DNA from: Wenyingzhuangia heitensis
GTDB lineage: Bacteria > Bacteroidota > Bacteroidia > Flavobacteriales > Flavobacteriaceae
Reading direction: 5' to 3'
Assembly: GCF_011762155.1 (NCBI RefSeq)
Contig: NZ_JAASQL010000003.1
Span: 62,001 to 126,000 of the forward strand
DNA length: 64,000 bases
A model generated the notes under the pieces. That model searched no databases, had not been told where the DNA came from, and worked only from the letters and a program-made list of their open reading frames with translations. Each line of letters begins with the position of its first letter. Positions within the stretch are counted from its first letter, which is position 1. The position numbers and the translations under genes are program-made. This document shows positions 9,895 through 17,934 of the stretch, in pieces.

Positions 9895-11004
9895 TTACAG
9901 TCCCTTATACAAATCCATTATAGCGTTGGCAATTACCGTATCGTTAAATTGCTGAGCGTAGTTCCATCCTTGTTCTTTCATTTTATCTTGCAATAACGTA
10001 TCGTTTTCTATTCTATTTATTTCTTTTAACAATGCCAAATCATCATGCGGTTCTATGTATATAGAATCTGGTCCACCAGCTTCTGAAAAACAACTACCTA
10101 CAGAAGATATTACAGGAGTTTTAGAATACAATGCCTCTACTATTGGAATTCCAAACCCCTCAAAAATACTTGGATAAATAAATATAGAAGTTTTTTGGTA
10201 AATGATTGCCAATTCTTCCATACTTACTCCTTTTAAAAAACAAACACGGTTTTGCATGTTGTTCTCTTTTATATACGCTTTAACCTTATCTGCGTAATTG
10301 GTTTCTTTTCCCACCACCACCAAATAATGGTTTGTATTTTTGATGGCTTTTACAATCGTCAATAAATTTTTACGCTCTTGTATGGTTCCTACATTTAATA
10401 AATACTTGTTAGGTAAATCATACTTTTTAGCGACTTGTTCTTTTTCTTTAGATGTGTAATCTTTTTGAAATGCCGAATGACATCCTTGATACACCACCTC
10501 TATTTTTGTTGGAGAGACCTGTAAAAACTCAACAATATCTCTTTTTGTTTGCTCACTAATTGCAATTACCTTGTCTGCAACTTGAGCGGCTCTTTTAAAT
10601 TTTTTGTAATGGATTTTTCCATCTATATAAGAGTACAATTCTGGATAACGAACAAAAATTAAATCATGAATAGTAACTACCGTTTTAATATTTGTGGTTT
10701 CTATCCCTACAGGCAATTCATTCGTTAACCCATGATAAATCTCAATTTTATCTGATACTAAATCTTTTACAATTGCTTTTTGCCTCCATAAAGAATTTAA
10801 CTTTTGCCAAACTTTACTTTTTGGAAAACAAACTTTTAAATTATCAGCAATTTTAAGTCTATCTATTTTACCTGGTTTTGGATTGTACAAAAAATAAGAG
10901 TTTTTAGAAAAATAACTCGACATTATTCTAACCGTATCTCTACTGTAGTTTCCTAAACCTGTGATATTATGAAAAATTCGTTTTGCATCAAAACCGACCC
11001 TCAT
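9895..11004 (-). CDS. GT4-family glycosyltransferase (mannosyltransferase-like)
   Basis: A 369-residue GT-B transferase opening MRVGFDAKRIFHNITGLGNYSR, the signature start of the WbdA/MtfB-like GT4 subgroup. VTIHDLIFVRYPE and LNVGTIQERKN are family segments, and the E-x7-E pair lies in YPSIFEGFGIPIVEAL. It is the middle gene of a three-gene operon: 4 bp downstream of the GT-D gene and 1 bp upstream of the next GT4 gene. A mannosyl- or rhamnosyltransferase is plausible, but the donor is not established. Confidence 0.9.
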   Translation of the reverse strand: MRVGFDAKRIFHNITGLGNYSRDTVRIMSSYFSKNSYFLYNPKPGKIDRLKIADNLKVCFPKSKVWQKLNSLWRQKAIVKDLVSDKIEIYHGLTNELPVGIETTNIKTVVTIHDLIFVRYPELYSYIDGKIHYKKFKRAAQVADKVIAISEQTKRDIVEFLQVSPTKIEVVYQGCHSAFQKDYTSKEKEQVAKKYDLPNKYLLNVGTIQERKNLLTIVKAIKNTNHYLVVVGKETNYADKVKAYIKENNMQNRVCFLKGVSMEELAIIYQKTSIFIYPSIFEGFGIPIVEALYSKTPVISSVGSCFSEAGGPDSIYIEPHDDLALLKEINRIENDTLLQDKMKEQGWNYAQQFNDTVIANAIMDLYKGL

Positions 11005-11008
11005 GTTT

Positions 11009-11884
11009 TTATTGAATTTGTCTTTTAAAAAAGAACTTTACATCTTTTAATGTGAAAATTATTTTTTGTTTTAAACTAATTTTTATTGTTCCTTTTGATA
11101 AAATATTTAAAACTTTATGCCCTTGTAATCTAATCCAAGTTCTTGTTTGTTTTAAACTAACAGCATCAATAACAGATCCGAAATCAAACACAAAACATCG
11201 TATACCCGCGTTCCATAATCTTACTTGAACTACATTGGAAGAACTCCCTATACTAGGTATAATTAAATCTACATTATGCATATTTTCCTCAACTAACGGC
11301 CACCATTCTCCTATTCTTTCATATGCGTGTTTAAAAGGTGTTTGAATGTAATAGTCTATATTCCCATATAATTTTTCAGCATCTTCTTTAGATGCCCCCC
11401 CCACAAACATTTTCTTTTTTGGTCTAACATAATTATCTAATAGCTCTTTTAATTTTTTAGGTTTAAAAATCATCATTATATGGATAATACATGGATTGTG
11501 ATAAACCGGTTTTAACTTATATGAGTTTTCTCCTATTAAATCAATCATTTTATTTTCCCAATTAAAACGCCCATAAATTCCACGAACCCAATATCCATCA
11601 TAAGGATAACTTATTGGTAGTGATATTAAATAATCAATATCTTCAACTAAAAAAGAAGCCTCTAACTCCTTGGCTAAATTATTGTTGTATTTATAATTTC
11701 TATGATTTTTTCCTAATAAAGTTAAAAACTCTCCATCACCAAAACGAACATAGTAAAATGGTCTGTTCTCTTCAAACCTTCTAAATACCTCATTAAAACT
11801 TTCATCAATCCCCATAGTTGTAACGGATTGATCTTTATTTATAGAATATTTTCTTTTTTGAAAGTAATATTTTAAATGCTTCAC
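11009..11884 (-). CDS. GT-D fold (DUF1792-like) glycosyltransferase
   Basis: A 291-residue protein with the hallmark VRFGDGEF near residue 45; the DGE triad is the metal-binding motif of GT-D-fold transferases, the fold first described for the DUF1792 domain in streptococcal adhesin glycosylation. Further family features are ISLPISYPYD, FVGGASKEDAEKLYG, the IPSIGSSSNVVQVRLWNAG loop and a terminal FDFGSVIDAV...RTW. It is the first gene of the three-gene minus-strand operon with two GT4 genes, so it probably adds a sugar to the same envelope glycan. The C-terminal 40 residues are basic and may contact the membrane. Confidence 0.75.
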   Translation of the reverse strand: MKHLKYYFQKRKYSINKDQSVTTMGIDESFNEVFRRFEENRPFYYVRFGDGEFLTLLGKNHRNYKYNNNLAKELEASFLVEDIDYLISLPISYPYDGYWVRGIYGRFNWENKMIDLIGENSYKLKPVYHNPCIIHIMMIFKPKKLKELLDNYVRPKKKMFVGGASKEDAEKLYGNIDYYIQTPFKHAYERIGEWWPLVEENMHNVDLIIPSIGSSSNVVQVRLWNAGIRCFVFDFGSVIDAVSLKQTRTWIRLQGHKVLNILSKGTIKISLKQKIIFTLKDVKFFFKRQIQ

Positions 11885-11947
11885 TGATTAAGTTTCTTTT
11901 TCTCAAAAATACAATCTTTTATGTTTTATTAATTACAATCCATCAGA

Positions 11948-11955
11948 TATCTTTG
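11948..11955 (+). promoter_or_regulatory. -7 element of the ruvX promoter
   Basis: TATCTTTG matches the Bacteroidota -7 consensus TAnnTTTG, 24 bp upstream of the ATG at 11980. The -33 box is weak (GTTTTA near 11923-11928). The element overlaps the upstream in-frame TTG at 11953, which argues against that TTG being the translation start. Confidence 0.5.
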
Positions 11956-11979
11956 TTACTAACTAAACTAAAAATAAAA

Positions 11980-12387
11980 ATGTCTAAAATACTCTCTTTT
12001 GATTACGGAACCGTAAGAACCGGATTGGCAGAAACTGATGATCTAAAAATGATGGCTTTTAGCTTGGATACTGTTCCTACCAAAGAAATTTTTAGTTACC
12101 TAAACAACTATTTAAAAAACAATCAAGTAGATCTTTTTGTAGTTGGAGAACCTAAACAAATGAATGGTTTAGAAAGCGAAAGTGAAGTGTATATTAAGGA
12201 GTTTATCAAAAAATTAAAAACAACATACCACATTCCTATTGTTAGATTTGATGAACGTTTTACTTCTAAAATGGCTTTTGACACTATGATTGCTAGCGGT
12301 ATTGGTAAAAAGAAAAGACAAAATAAAGGTTTGGTAGACAAAATTAGTGCGACTATTATTTTACAAGGCTATCTAGATAGTTTATAA
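11980..12387 (+). CDS. ruvX: RuvX/YqgF Holliday-junction resolvase-like nuclease
   Basis: A 135-residue RNase H-fold protein, normal length for the family. Starting at ATG 11980 (MSKIL), it shows LSFDYGTVRTGLA with the first catalytic aspartate, VGEPKQMNG, RFDERFTS and the C-terminal VDKISATIILQGYL, together carrying the acidic triad. An in-frame TTG nine codons earlier sits on the probable promoter and is rejected. YqgF proteins act in pre-16S rRNA 5'-end maturation in E. coli; the resolvase role is historical. It is a lone housekeeping gene between glycosyltransferase genes, and its 3' end overlaps the convergent GT2 gene by 6 bp. Confidence 0.93.
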   Translation: MSKILSFDYGTVRTGLAETDDLKMMAFSLDTVPTKEIFSYLNNYLKNNQVDLFVVGEPKQMNGLESESEVYIKEFIKKLKTTYHIPIVRFDERFTSKMAFDTMIASGIGKKKRQNKGLVDKISATIILQGYLDSL

Positions 12388-13170
12388 ACCTTTAGACAAA
12401 CCATTTTTACACACAATAGCATTGTTTTCTTTTTTGGGTTGCATTAATTCCATATTTAAACGCAAGCCATTTTTGCAGTAACATTCTTCGTGAAAAATAT
12501 GATATACAATAGCTTTATTTTTTACGGAGGCCATTTTAAGTCCGCTATTTCTTAATCTCCATTCAATATCGGTATCTTCTCCTACAGAAGCAATTTTATA
12601 ATCCTCATCAAAACCATTAAGTGCTAACAAATGTTCTTTCATAACACCCCAATTACAACCTAAAATACCTCTATCTTTTTTAAAATTTAAAACAGAACTA
12701 TAAAACCCTTCTTTCTTTTTTTTAGAATCAGAAAACAATACATTTAAAAAAGATAGCTTTTCTATTTCTTTTGATTCTTTTAATTTGTCAGAAATTTGTT
12801 TACCCAACATCACTCGTCTACCACAATAAAAATAACCTGACTCTATTAATTTAACATACGTTTTTACAAAATGCTTGTGCGGAATGCAATCTCCATCAAT
12901 AAAAACCACTTTATCTGCATTGGCAATACGCACAGATTTGTTTAGCATTTCACATTTTCTAAAACCGTTATCTTCTTTTTGCTTGGTGTGTAGTATTCTA
13001 AAATTATAATACTGAGCTTCATTTTTTATAAAATCATCCGTAACATCACTGCAATCGTCTTCAGATATAACTACTTCAAAACCCTGCTTACTTTGCATAT
13101 TTAACGCACTCAAAATCAGCTTTAAATTATCTAAAGCTTTGTAGTAAGATATAATGATAGACAACTCCAT
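12382..13170 (-). CDS. GT2-family glycosyltransferase with galactosyltransferase-type C-terminal motif
   Basis: A 262-residue GT-A transferase. The N-terminus MELSIIISYYKALDNL, the EDDCSD nucleotide-binding region (about 37-42), and FIDGDCIPH as the DxD metal site are clear. The second half has GCNWGVMKEHLLALNGFDEDY followed by GEDTDIEWRLRNSG, the conserved acceptor-side motif of the Glyco_transf_7C type. No membrane helices. It is divergent from rfbA, so it may use or follow the dTDP-rhamnose made there, though that link is only positional. Confidence 0.88.
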   Translation of the reverse strand: MELSIIISYYKALDNLKLILSALNMQSKQGFEVVISEDDCSDVTDDFIKNEAQYYNFRILHTKQKEDNGFRKCEMLNKSVRIANADKVVFIDGDCIPHKHFVKTYVKLIESGYFYCGRRVMLGKQISDKLKESKEIEKLSFLNVLFSDSKKKKEGFYSSVLNFKKDRGILGCNWGVMKEHLLALNGFDEDYKIASVGEDTDIEWRLRNSGLKMASVKNKAIVYHIFHEECYCKNGLRLNMELMQPKKENNAIVCKNGLSKGL

Positions 13171-13327
13171 TAAAATAAGTTTTTTGACAAAAATATTCTT
13201 TTATATAGAAATTAAAAATATAATTTTTGTTAAATCTTCTATTTTATTATTAAGGTTTGTTAATAATAATTACTTTGAAACCTTTCAAATGAATAACAAA
13301 TCCTTTTAATTTGTAATAAAACATATT

Positions 13328-14203
13328 ATGAAAGGAATCATACTAGCAGGAGGATCAGGAACAAGGTTGTATCCTTTAACCAAAGCCACCTCCAAACAAT
13401 TATTAGCTATTTATGACAAACCTATGATATACTATCCTTTATCTGTATTGTTATTAGCAGGTATTAAGGATATTTTAATTATTACCACTCCCGAAGATCA
13501 AGAACGTTTTGTAAACTTATTAGGAGATGGGACTCAATTAGGGATACAACTTTCTTACGAAATACAACCCAATCCAGAAGGGTTGGCACAAGCTTTTATT
13601 ATTGGTAAAGAATTTATTGGAGATGATGATGTTGCTTTAATTTTAGGAGATAATATTTTTTACGGACAAGGATTTCCTGATTTACTAACCCAAGCGATTA
13701 AAAGTTGTAAAGAAGAACAAAAAGCAACTATTTTTGGTTACTACGTTAGTGATCCACAACGTTACGGAGTTGTTGAATTTGACAAAGACAAAAATGCTTT
13801 AAGCATAGAAGAAAAACCTAAAGAACCGAAAAGTAATTACGCTGTTTCTGGTTTGTATTTTTACCCTAACAATGTAGTAAACATAGCTCAAAACGTAAAA
13901 CCTAGCCACAGAGGAGAGTTAGAAATAACTTCTGTAAATCAGGCTTATTTAAACCAGAAAGAATTAAACGTTTTATTAATGGGTCGAGGTTATGCTTGGT
14001 TAGACACGGGTACACACGAATCCATGCTAGAAGCTTCTAACTTTATACATACCATAGAAAAAAGACAAGGGTTAAAAGTAGCTTGTATAGAAGAAATTGC
14101 TTTTGAACAAGGATACATTTCTAACACGCAATTAACCCTATTAGGAGAAGAAATGAAAAAGAACGAATACGGACAATACTTAATTAGAAGAGCCAAAAAA
14201 TAA
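13328..14203 (+). CDS. rfbA: Glucose-1-phosphate thymidylyltransferase
   Basis: A 291-residue RmlA enzyme: converts dTTP and glucose-1-phosphate to dTDP-glucose, the first step to dTDP-L-rhamnose. The pyrophosphorylase signature [18 protein letters not shown] begins at residue 8. [44 protein letters not shown] and [15 protein letters not shown] are family landmarks. Length is standard. It opens the compact rfbA-C-D-B operon and lies only 1 bp before rfbC. Confidence 0.97.
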   Translation: MKGIILAGGSGTRLYPLTKATSKQLLAIYDKPMIYYPLSVLLLAGIKDILIITTPEDQERFVNLLGDGTQLGIQLSYEIQPNPEGLAQAFIIGKEFIGDDDVALILGDNIFYGQGFPDLLTQAIKSCKEEQKATIFGYYVSDPQRYGVVEFDKDKNALSIEEKPKEPKSNYAVSGLYFYPNNVVNIAQNVKPSHRGELEITSVNQAYLNQKELNVLLMGRGYAWLDTGTHESMLEASNFIHTIEKRQGLKVACIEEIAFEQGYISNTQLTLLGEEMKKNEYGQYLIRRAKK

Positions 14204-14204
14204 C

Positions 14205-14777
14205 ATGAAATTTACACGTACAGAAATCCCAGATGTAATTGTTTGTGAACCCAAAGTTTTTGGAGATCATAGAGGTTATTTTATGGAATCATTCAAAGCA
14301 GATACACTTGCCGAATTTTTAGGATATACAATCAATTTTTGTCAAGACAACGAATCTAGCTCTACCAAAGGAGTTTTAAGAGGGTTGCATTATCAAATTA
14401 ATGGTTTTGAACAAACCAAATTGGTACGAGTGATACAAGGTAGTGTGATAGATGTTGCGGTAGATATCCGTAAAGGATCTCCTACTTTTGGAAAACATGT
14501 GGCTGTAGAATTATCTGCAGAAAACAAAAAACAATTGCTAGTTCCTAAAGGTTTTGCTCACGGATTTATTGTACTAAGTGACACTGCCATTTTTAGCTAC
14601 AAAGTAGATGCTCCTTACAGTTTTGAAAACGAAAGAGGATTGGCTTTTGATGATGCTTCTTTAGGGATTGATTGGCAATTAAATCCTGATGAATTTGTCT
14701 TGTCCGAAAAAGACACTCAAAACCCGACTTTAGAAAAAGCCGAATTATTAGACTATAACACCAATTATTATGAGTAA
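14205..14777 (+). CDS. rfbC: dTDP-4-dehydrorhamnose 3,5-epimerase
   Basis: A 190-residue cupin-fold epimerase, third step of dTDP-L-rhamnose synthesis. GVLRGLHYQ supplies the catalytic-region histidine; DVAVDIRKGSPTFGK and VPKGFAHGF are the characteristic strands of RmlC. Its 3' end overlaps the start of rfbD by 8 bp, indicating coupled translation. The gene order A-C-D-B differs from the common B-D-A-C order of enterobacteria. Confidence 0.96.
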   Translation: MKFTRTEIPDVIVCEPKVFGDHRGYFMESFKADTLAEFLGYTINFCQDNESSSTKGVLRGLHYQINGFEQTKLVRVIQGSVIDVAVDIRKGSPTFGKHVAVELSAENKKQLLVPKGFAHGFIVLSDTAIFSYKVDAPYSFENERGLAFDDASLGIDWQLNPDEFVLSEKDTQNPTLEKAELLDYNTNYYE

Positions 14778-15627
14778 TGTATTAGTTACAGGTTCTAACG
14801 GTCAATTAGGATCTGAAATTCAATCTTTAGCAAACAACTATCCTCAGTACAATTTCTTTTTTACAGATGTTGCTACTTTAGATATTACTGATTTAAAAAA
14901 AGTAGAAGATTTTTGTCTTACAAACAATATCAACGTAATTTTAAATTGCGCAGCTTATACGGCTGTAGACAAAGCGGAAGAACAAACAGATTTGTGCAAT
15001 GCTGTAAACAATACTGCTACTTTTAATTTGGCAACGGTAGCAAAAGCACAAAATATTCAGCTAATACATACCTCTACAGATTATGTGTTTAACGGAATGA
15101 ACCATGTAGGTTTTAAAGAGGACGATACTCCAAATCCCATCAATGTTTATGGAAAAACAAAATGGTTGGGAGAAGAAGCTATGAAGAAAATAAATCCAAC
15201 AAATTCTATAATTATTAGAACTTCTTGGGTGTACTCTACTTACGGAAACAATTTTGTAAAAACCATGTTAAAATTGGCCGAGACTAGAGAGTTGTTAACC
15301 ATTATTGCAGATCAAACAGGGACTCCTACCTATGCGTATGATTTGGCAAAAACCATGTTAGACATTTTACCAAAAGTGACCAATACAAACGTAGAAACCT
15401 ATCATTATTCTAATGAAGGAGTTTGTAGTTGGTACGATTTTGCTTTTGAAATTTTTAGTCAAACCCAAACAAACTGTAAAGTGTTGCCTATTGAAACCAA
15501 GGAGTATCCTACAGCAGCAGAAAGACCTTTATTTAGTTTAATGAACAAATCAAAAATTAAAAAAACCTTTGATATTGAAATTCCACATTGGAAAACTTCT
15601 TTAAAAAATTGTTTAGAAAAATTATAA
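14770..15627 (+). CDS. rfbD: dTDP-4-dehydrorhamnose reductase
   Basis: A 285-residue short-chain dehydrogenase-type reductase that makes dTDP-L-rhamnose using NAD(P)H. GSNGQLGSE (about 8-16) is the nucleotide-binding loop, STDYVFNG carries the catalytic-site threonine region, and NVYGKTKWLGE holds the YxxxK pair. RTSWVYSTYGNNFVKTML and ADQTGTPTYAYDLA are RmlD-typical. It starts inside the end of rfbC. Confidence 0.96.
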   Translation: MSNVLVTGSNGQLGSEIQSLANNYPQYNFFFTDVATLDITDLKKVEDFCLTNNINVILNCAAYTAVDKAEEQTDLCNAVNNTATFNLATVAKAQNIQLIHTSTDYVFNGMNHVGFKEDDTPNPINVYGKTKWLGEEAMKKINPTNSIIIRTSWVYSTYGNNFVKTMLKLAETRELLTIIADQTGTPTYAYDLAKTMLDILPKVTNTNVETYHYSNEGVCSWYDFAFEIFSQTQTNCKVLPIETKEYPTAAERPLFSLMNKSKIKKTFDIEIPHWKTSLKNCLEKL

Positions 15628-15695
15628 AAATAGGGCATCAAGCACAGGCGAGATACTTATTGCTTAGCTAACTAGCAAAACAAAACCATGAACAA

Positions 15696-16706
15696 ATGAA
15701 AACAATATTAGTCACAGGAACAGCAGGTTTTATCGGTTCTAACTTTATTTATCATTTTATAAAATCTTACCCAGATTATCAATTAATCAGCTTAGATAAA
15801 TTAACTTATGCAGGTAGTTTAGAGAATTTAACAGAGGTAGAAAATCACGCTAGACATACCTTTATTAAAGGGGATATTTGTGACAGACCTTTAATTGAAA
15901 AAATATTTTCAGAAAACGATGTACAAGGAGTACTTCATTTTGCTGCAGAATCTCATGTAGACAATTCTATTAGCAATCCTGGAGTGTTTGTAGAAACCAA
16001 CGTAAACGGAACTTTTACCTTGATAGATGTTGCCTACAAACATTGGATGGAAAAACCATTTACCTTTAAAAAAGGTTATGAAAACTGTAAATTTTTACAC
16101 GTATCTACCGATGAAGTTTATGGAACTTTAGGAGAAACTGGTTTGTTTACAGAAACCACTTCTTATGCCCCTAACTCTCCCTACAGTGCTTCTAAAGCGA
16201 GTAGTGATATGTTGGTGCGTAGTTATCATCATACTTATGGAATGAACACCATTATTACCAACTGTTCTAACAATTACGGACCGCAACAACACGATGAAAA
16301 ACTGATTCCGACCGTAATTAGAAAAGCTTTAAATGGAGAAGAAATTCCTATTTATGGTGATGGTAAAAACATTCGTGATTGGTTGTATGTCTTAGACCAT
16401 TGCAAAGGAATAGATTTGGCTTATCACAAAGGAGTGTTTGGAGAAGTTTACAATATTGGAGGTAGAAACGAAAGAAACAACAATTACATTGCCGATAAAA
16501 TTTGTGAAATTTTAGATACTCTTAAGCCTGCAAAAAACAGCTACAAAGATTTAATTAATTATGTAGAAGACAGAGCGGGTCACGATAGACGTTATGCTAT
16601 TGATGCTACAAAAATTGAATCTGATTTAGGCTGGAAAGCGGATGAAAATTTTGAATCTGGGATTCTTAAAACCATAGAATGGTATTTAGAAAAATATACT
16701 TCTTAA
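15696..16706 (+). CDS. rfbB: dTDP-glucose 4,6-dehydratase
   Basis: A 336-residue extended SDR enzyme, second step of dTDP-rhamnose synthesis. The NAD-binding GTAGFIGSNF starts at residue 7; STDEVYGTLGE supplies the catalytic Thr-Asp-Glu set, YSASKASSD the YxxxK pair, and NCSNNYGPQQ and YGDGKNIRDWLYV follow in family order. It is the last gene of the operon, 68 bp after rfbD, and is followed by a strong terminator. Four genes in this short block suffice for dTDP-L-rhamnose from glucose-1-phosphate. Confidence 0.97.
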   Translation: MKTILVTGTAGFIGSNFIYHFIKSYPDYQLISLDKLTYAGSLENLTEVENHARHTFIKGDICDRPLIEKIFSENDVQGVLHFAAESHVDNSISNPGVFVETNVNGTFTLIDVAYKHWMEKPFTFKKGYENCKFLHVSTDEVYGTLGETGLFTETTSYAPNSPYSASKASSDMLVRSYHHTYGMNTIITNCSNNYGPQQHDEKLIPTVIRKALNGEEIPIYGDGKNIRDWLYVLDHCKGIDLAYHKGVFGEVYNIGGRNERNNNYIADKICEILDTLKPAKNSYKDLINYVEDRAGHDRRYAIDATKIESDLGWKADENFESGILKTIEWYLEKYTS

Positions 16707-16717
16707 TCCATAAAATC

Positions 16718-16748
16718 AAAAGCCAAAGCAAATCACTTTGGCTTTTTT
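16718..16748 (+). terminator. Intrinsic terminator of the rfb operon
   Basis: An 11-bp perfect stem (AAAAGCCAAAG / CTTTGGCTTTT) with a 7-nt loop, running into six Ts, begins 12 bp after the rfbB stop codon. Confidence 0.9.
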
Positions 16749-16756
16749 ATTACTGT

Positions 16757-16795
16757 AATGCAAAAGTATAAAGCAATTCTTTGTACTTTTGCATT
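16757..16795. promoter_or_regulatory. Near-perfect inverted repeat carrying a -7 element on each strand, upstream of def
   Basis: AATGCAAAAGTA (16757-16768) is repeated perfectly in inverse as TACTTTTGCATT (16784-16795); five more inner bases pair with one mismatch, giving a 17-bp arm around a 5-nt centre. Each arm reads TACTTTTG on its own strand, the Bacteroidota -7 box. The right arm ends 19 bp before the def start and is the likely def promoter; the left arm would fire towards the rfb terminator. Confidence 0.5.
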
Positions 16796-16814
16796 CGAAT
16801 TTTAGCAAACGATT

Positions 16815-17402
16815 ATGATATTACCAGTTATTGCCTATGGAGACCCTGTCTTAAGAAAAGTAGGTAAAGAAATAGACAAAGATTATCCACAACTTTCTAC
16901 CTTAATTGCAAATATGTGGGAAACTATGGAAAACGCAAATGGTGTAGGTTTGGCTGCTCCTCAAATTGGTAAAGACATTCGCTTATTTGTTATTGATGCA
17001 ACTCCTTTTGCAGATGATGAAGAAGCAACTCCTGAGGAGAAAGAAGTATTGTCTTCTTTTAGAAAAGTATTTATCAATGCTAAAATAGAAAGTGAAGAAG
17101 GTGATGAATGGGCTTTTGAAGAAGGATGTTTAAGTATTCCTGAAATTAAAGAAGATGTTTGGAGAAGCGAAACCATTCATGTAACCTATCAAGATGAAAA
17201 TTTTGAAACACAAAAAGCTACATATAGTGGTTTAGCTGCTAGAGTTTTTCAACACGAATATGATCATATAGAAGGAGTGTTATTTACGGATAAACTTTCT
17301 TCTTTAAAAAAGAGATTGATCAAAAAGAAACTGGATAACATCTCTAAAGGTAAAATTGGAGCTGATTATAGAATGCGATACTTTAACGCAAAAAGAAAAT
17401 AA
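16815..17402 (+). CDS. def: Peptide deformylase
   Basis: A 195-residue Fe/Zn deformylase that removes the formyl group from nascent proteins. All three motifs are intact: GVGLAAPQIG (43-52), EGCLS with metal ligand Cys105, and HEYDH (147-151) with the two histidine ligands and catalytic glutamate. An acidic insertion at 66-78 (DDEEATPEEKEV) is common in Bacteroidota forms. It starts an apparent housekeeping unit with the DUF5606 gene 16 bp downstream. Confidence 0.97.
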   Translation: MILPVIAYGDPVLRKVGKEIDKDYPQLSTLIANMWETMENANGVGLAAPQIGKDIRLFVIDATPFADDEEATPEEKEVLSSFRKVFINAKIESEEGDEWAFEEGCLSIPEIKEDVWRSETIHVTYQDENFETQKATYSGLAARVFQHEYDHIEGVLFTDKLSSLKKRLIKKKLDNISKGKIGADYRMRYFNAKRK

Positions 17403-17418
17403 ATTAAACATAATTAGA

Positions 17419-17853
17419 ATGAGTTTAACAAAAGTAATAGCAATTGCTGGTAAACCAGGATTGTATGAGATTTTAGGACAAACAAAAGGTGGGTTTATTA
17501 CTACGTCATTAATTGATGGAAAAAAAGCTCCTGTTAAAAATACTCAAAACGTAAGTGTTTTAAGCGATATAGGAATTTATACATATGAAACCGAAGCTCC
17601 TTTAGGAGAAGTATTCTTAGCACTTCACGAAAAATTTGAAGGAAAAGAAGCTATTAGCCACAAAGCACCAAACAATGAATTGGCTGCTTTATTTAGCGAG
17701 GTTTTACCAGCATATGATGAAGAAAGAGTATATGTTTCTAACATCAAAAAAGTAATACAATGGTACAACCTTTTAATTACTTCTGGTTTTGACTTTGAAA
17801 CCATTAAAGAAGACATTAAAAAATTAGAAGAAGCTCAAAATCAGGCTGAATAA
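17419..17853 (+). CDS. DUF5606 family protein
   Basis: A 144-residue protein of unknown function, conserved in Bacteroidota next to def. The start chosen is ATG 17419 (MSLTKVIAIAGKPGLYEI); the open frame extends 21 codons upstream into def, but that part looks unrelated to the family. The N-terminal half (IAGKPGLYEILGQTKGGFITTSLIDGKK) looks like a small beta-barrel; the C-terminal half is helical and acidic. No signal peptide. Followed by a strong terminator. Confidence 0.85.
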   Translation: MSLTKVIAIAGKPGLYEILGQTKGGFITTSLIDGKKAPVKNTQNVSVLSDIGIYTYETEAPLGEVFLALHEKFEGKEAISHKAPNNELAALFSEVLPAYDEERVYVSNIKKVIQWYNLLITSGFDFETIKEDIKKLEEAQNQAE

Positions 17854-17872
17854 TTTTTAAAAACATACTTTT

Positions 17873-17919
17873 AAAAGAGTTATAATTTCTAGTTTTACAA
17901 GAAATTATAACTCTTTTTT
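17873..17919 (+). terminator. Intrinsic terminator after the def-DUF5606 unit
   Basis: An 18-bp perfect stem (AAAGAGTTATAATTTCT and its complement, with flanking A/T pairs), a 9-nt loop, then six Ts. It lies just before mazG, so mazG probably has its own promoter or depends on read-through. Confidence 0.9.
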
Positions 17920-17934
17920 ATTTCCCACAATTTT

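Noticed and set aside
11953-11979. In-frame TTG start nine codons upstream for ruvX
   Set aside because: The TTG overlaps the probable -7 promoter element, and the extra residues do not match the family; ATG 11980 is the better start.
15650-15695. Possible hairpin or regulatory element between rfbD and rfbB
   Set aside because: The TTGCT/AGCAA pairing is only 5 bp with an irregular centre, too weak to support a site.
17356-17418. Upstream extension of the DUF5606 gene into def
   Set aside because: It would overlap def by 47 bp, and the encoded residues look like out-of-frame def sequence; ATG 17419 begins the conserved part.
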